A DNA stretch of 43,973 nt. Origin: a virus. A program made the position numbers and the translations under genes. Every line of letters starts with the position of its first letter. The stretch's first letter is position 1. Below the pieces are notes generated by a model. The model saw only the letters and a list, made by a program, of their open reading frames with translations. It ran no database searches and had not been told where the DNA came from. Of this stretch, positions 41,635-43,973 are shown in pieces. The stretch spans positions 1 through 43,973 of the IMG/VR virus record IMGVR_UViG_3300025128_000091. The stretch is one strand, 5' to 3'.

Positions 41635-43973
41635 TCAAGAATGTAGTAGTGTATCGTAAGCAATGACTTTTACATGCTTTGGTAGAATCTTCAAATCAGT
41701 CTTGATTGGCCCTTTATCCTCGGGTATCTGTAGAGGGGCTTCACTGATGATGTAGTCATCAATAACCACGTAAACCTCTTCACGATTTGCTCCAGCCCCG
41801 TTTTTCACAAGGTGTAGAGTAATAGGCTCTGAGTAACCGTGAGTTCGGTTGGTGCGGAACTCATGGAACAATAGTGGGTCAGTAACGATAATGCCGAGAT
41901 TCATCTCATACTCGACTTTACCCTCAACTTGTAGACTCGCATTGCGAGAGCCAGCAAATGGAACTTGCTCAAGTGATTGTCCACCGGCATTACGGCTTTC
42001 TGCTTGAGGGTTACCACGCACAGTGTAAAGTGTTTGAATGCCGTTGGTTCCACTCAAAGAAAAGTTTGTAATCTGCGCAAGAGCAATACCAAAAGCAGTA
42101 ATCGTTCCATTGTAGTAGAAGAACGGCTTCTCAGTATTTGGTGCGATACCAGCAGCCTTTCGCTCAGAAGGCCCATTACCCACATTCTCAAACATACGAT
42201 GAGCCGTGAATCGGTCACCTTTCTTTTGACCACCAGTAAAATTGGTAGCAGCAGTATTGGCTATATTTTCTGTTATTGTTGTATTGCCCGATGGAATAGC
42301 AGCAACTTGAGTAAGTGTAATTGTTTGATTACCATCACCTGTGCCCGAAACAGCACTAACTGTAATCTTTCCATTATGACCATTAGCGTGTTCAATCGCG
42401 GCTTTTAGGTCGGCCAGCATAGTGGATTGAGTATCAGCAGCAAGGTTAAGTCCGATTGCTACACCAGTAGTATCTGAATCTGTAACAGCACCTGCTACCA
42501 CTGAACCAGTGCTTTTGAGAGTGTCTCCTGCTGCAACAACAGCACCAGTCGCAGGGCCACCATCGTTGTTATCAGAAATGAAATAATCTTTTTTTGTGCC
42601 ATCTGAACTAACAATGTGAATTTTTTGAGCCGCAGTCATACCGTTTGCAGCGTCACCATCAGTTACAGTAATTGTTGCAGTAGCAAGAACAACATCTTCT
42701 AAACGACCAGTATCTGTGTAAGCATTCAAAGCATCAAAATCGACTTTCATCATAACTGCTGCCTCAGCATCAGCCTTGAGTTCAAACGATTTTACTTTGC
42801 ATCCACGGAAGACGCGAGTAAATTGTTTACTATCATTAGCATCACCGGGAGCGTTATTTGTTTGAGAGCCAGTGTATGTATCCGTTCCACTATGACCACC
42901 CGTGCCATAAGAATTAACATCATGAGTTCGTAAAGATTGCTCAAGAGCAAATGATGGGATTTGACTTGATGTCCACATTGCGCGTTTTTGTCGATTGGTT
43001 ATAGTTCCAAAAGTTGCTGCTGTAGTATCAAAATTAGGCGAACCATTTGTAGCAGCATCTTCAAAAGCCACTACTTTCACTGTTTTACCAGCAGTATGGT
43101 CGAAGCAAAATGGGTCGTCGACGTAAATACGTCTGTCCGCAGAAACTGTTTCGTCAATAGCAATTACTCGCCTCATTTCAGTGCGTATGCTACTATGGAA
43201 CTGAGTTTGAGTGCCTGTCCATTTTGTTCTCGCGGCTGGCTCATCTTCGTAGGGAGTAACAACTTCGTCAGTATCTTCAACAACAATATATTCTCCAACT
43301 AATGGGTCGTTACTAATAGCCGAGCCAAACGATACATAAGTATCTCCTGCTGCAATTGCTGCTGCTGTAGGTGATACTGTTGCTTTTACAGTAGATGGTG
43401 CTACTACTGCCTCAGCACCAAGAGCATAATAAAACCAACGAGCACTGTGCATCATGGTTTCAAGAGAGCCACCTGAGTTCACCATCTTTTGAGGTTCTTG
43501 AACCACTACGTTTCGGCCAACACCGACTACATGACTGCGCAGAACCTCTACTGTTGTCTCTGGAACAGAAAGAGTAGCAGCAAGTCCAACAAACTGGTCT
43601 GTAAGAACAGTTTCATCAGACGCATCGGCTCCATCATCGTATGCCATTCCAGAATCGAGGGTTGGAGTCGCAAGGCTTTCTATGACGAGACTGTCTCCAC
43701 TTGCAGAGGCTCCTGTTTCTTTCATTGCAGGAGTGACTTTGATGGTTGTTCCACTGTTCTCGACAATGGTGTAAATATGACCCAACCCAAAATCATCTTG
43801 CTCGTAGTCTCCTCCTCCGATAACTCGTAATCGAGAGCCAGCCAGCATTCCTACTGGATATCTAAGTCGGCTTAAACTATCAAAGAAACCAGCACTTGCT
43901 CCAGAAAATGTAATTGTGCTCACATCCCCACTGGTAGCGATGCTAAAAGCAAGACCTCCAAAGTGTCCGTGCG
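41635..43973 (-). CDS. Major tail tube protein with embedded module (5' end outside window)
   Basis: At least 762 residues. A GTG at 43923 could start it, but no good ribosome binding site precedes it, and the frame stays open to the window edge with sensible sequence (HGHFGGLAFSIATSGD), so the true start is probably outside. The C-terminal part (FFYYNGTITAFGIALAQI, NFSLSGTNGI, NLGIIVTDPLLFHEF) has the beta pattern of tail tube proteins. Residues around 410-565 are a long copy of the shared virion module. Three to four times larger than a usual siphoviral tube subunit, so it probably displays outer domains. Location before the tail chaperone pair supports the call; a sheath gene is not seen. 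Confidence 0.68.
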   Translation of the reverse strand, partial: HGHFGGLAFSIATSGDVSTITFSGASAGFFDSLSRLRYPVGMLAGSRLRVIGGGDYEQDDFGLGHIYTIVENSGTTIKVTPAMKETGASASGDSLVIESLATPTLDSGMAYDDGADASDETVLTDQFVGLAATLSVPETTVEVLRSHVVGVGRNVVVQEPQKMVNSGGSLETMMHSARWFYYALGAEAVVAPSTVKATVSPTAAAIAAGDTYVSFGSAISNDPLVGEYIVVEDTDEVVTPYEDEPAARTKWTGTQTQFHSSIRTEMRRVIAIDETVSADRRIYVDDPFCFDHTAGKTVKVVAFEDAATNGSPNFDTTAATFGTITNRQKRAMWTSSQIPSFALEQSLRTHDVNSYGTGGHSGTDTYTGSQTNNAPGDANDSKQFTRVFRGCKVKSFELKADAEAAVMMKVDFDALNAYTDTGRLEDVVLATATITVTDGDAANGMTAAQKIHIVSSDGTKKDYFISDNNDGGPATGAVVAAGDTLKSTGSVVAGAVTDSDTTGVAIGLNLAADTQSTMLADLKAAIEHANGHNGKITVSAVSGTGDGNQTITLTQVAAIPSGNTTITENIANTAATNFTGGQKKGDRFTAHRMFENVGNGPSERKAAGIAPNTEKPFFYYNGTITAFGIALAQITNFSLSGTNGIQTLYTVRGNPQAESRNAGGQSLEQVPFAGSRNASLQVEGKVEYEMNLGIIVTDPLLFHEFRTNRTHGYSEPITLHLVKNGAGANREEVYVVIDDYIISEAPLQIPEDKGPIKTDLKILPKHVKVIAYDTLLHS
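42229..42690 (-). repeat. Shared virion module, copy 5 (tail tube protein)
   Basis: About 154 residues, long form: ITVTDGDAANG, DGTKKDYFISDNNDGG, LKAAIEHANGHNGKI, LTQVAAIPSGNTTITENIA, NFTGG. Nearly the same block order as copy 1. Confidence 0.75.

Noticed and set aside
43921-43923. GTG at 43923 as the true start of the tail tube protein
   Set aside because: Not excluded, but the frame remains open to the edge with protein-like sequence and the GTG lacks a good ribosome binding site, so the gene is treated as cut by the window.
1-43973. tRNA genes, rRNA, insertion sequences, integrase or att sites
   Set aside because: None seen by eye. Nearly all sequence is occupied by coding frames, and the only gaps (1-138 and 10850-10960) show no tRNA-like fold.

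Overview
The window looks like part of the genome of a tailed double-stranded DNA virus of a marine euryarchaeon. The closest match I know is the magroviruses, which infect Marine Group II (Poseidoniales). Three things point there. First, the replication genes are of archaeal/eukaryotic type: clamp loader, sliding clamp, family B polymerase, PriS/PriL-like primase, XPF-family nuclease and group II chaperonin. Second, these sit beside siphovirus-like tail genes: a tail tube protein, frameshifted tail assembly chaperones, a tape measure protein and tail-tip proteins. Third, the signals are archaeal: a TATA box ahead of the first gene and ribosome binding sites close to GAGGTGAT. No terminase, portal, protease or HK97 capsid gene is in view. 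They probably lie beyond the right edge, upstream of the late genes. The assignment rests on recognising protein motifs; no database search was run.

Layout. Positions 1-138 are an AT-rich leader with palindromes and a promoter. Positions 139-14828 are a plus-strand early/replication block of tightly packed genes, most overlapping by 1-8 bases: RFC small subunit, OB-fold protein, RecA-like ATPase, PCNA, PolB, a MazG/DUF1599-like protein, Cas4-like nuclease, fused primase, XPF-like nuclease, AAA+ helicase candidate, DEDD exonuclease, thermosome and a 40-residue membrane protein. Several genes of about 30 codons, most encoding CxxC...CxxC zinc-ribbon peptides, sit in the junctions. The only clear internal gap is 10850-10960, which may hold a second promoter. 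Positions 14830-43973 are a minus-strand late block. It is read from right to left: tail tube (cut by the window edge), SAP-domain protein, tail assembly chaperone pair, tape measure, Dit-like protein, a 5474-residue giant tail protein, hub-like protein, a short tail protein, a 39-residue membrane protein, fibre-like protein, then six small Cys-rich or Lys-rich proteins. The two blocks converge with one base between their stop codons.

How the genes work together. The early block could supply nearly a whole archaeal-style replisome: helicase, primase, polymerase, clamp, loader and single-strand binding protein, plus repair and recombination nucleases. The chaperonin may help fold large virion proteins. 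The late block builds a long non-contractile tail. A recurring beta-rich module is inserted in four different tail proteins.

Most interesting points: (1) a textbook -1 frameshift site (CCCTTTG, 7-base spacer, hairpin) joining the two tail assembly chaperone frames; (2) a shared short motif, approximately [PS]-[LMF]-D-x-[AS]-W-x-L-[LI]-K, in five consecutive small late proteins that otherwise differ, suggesting a common docking or virion-packaging tag; (3) the shared virion module in four proteins; (4) the 5.5-thousand-residue tail protein; (5) a PolB with an altered motif C, followed by a micro-ORF carrying two PCNA-binding-like motifs; (6) the family of tiny zinc-ribbon genes.
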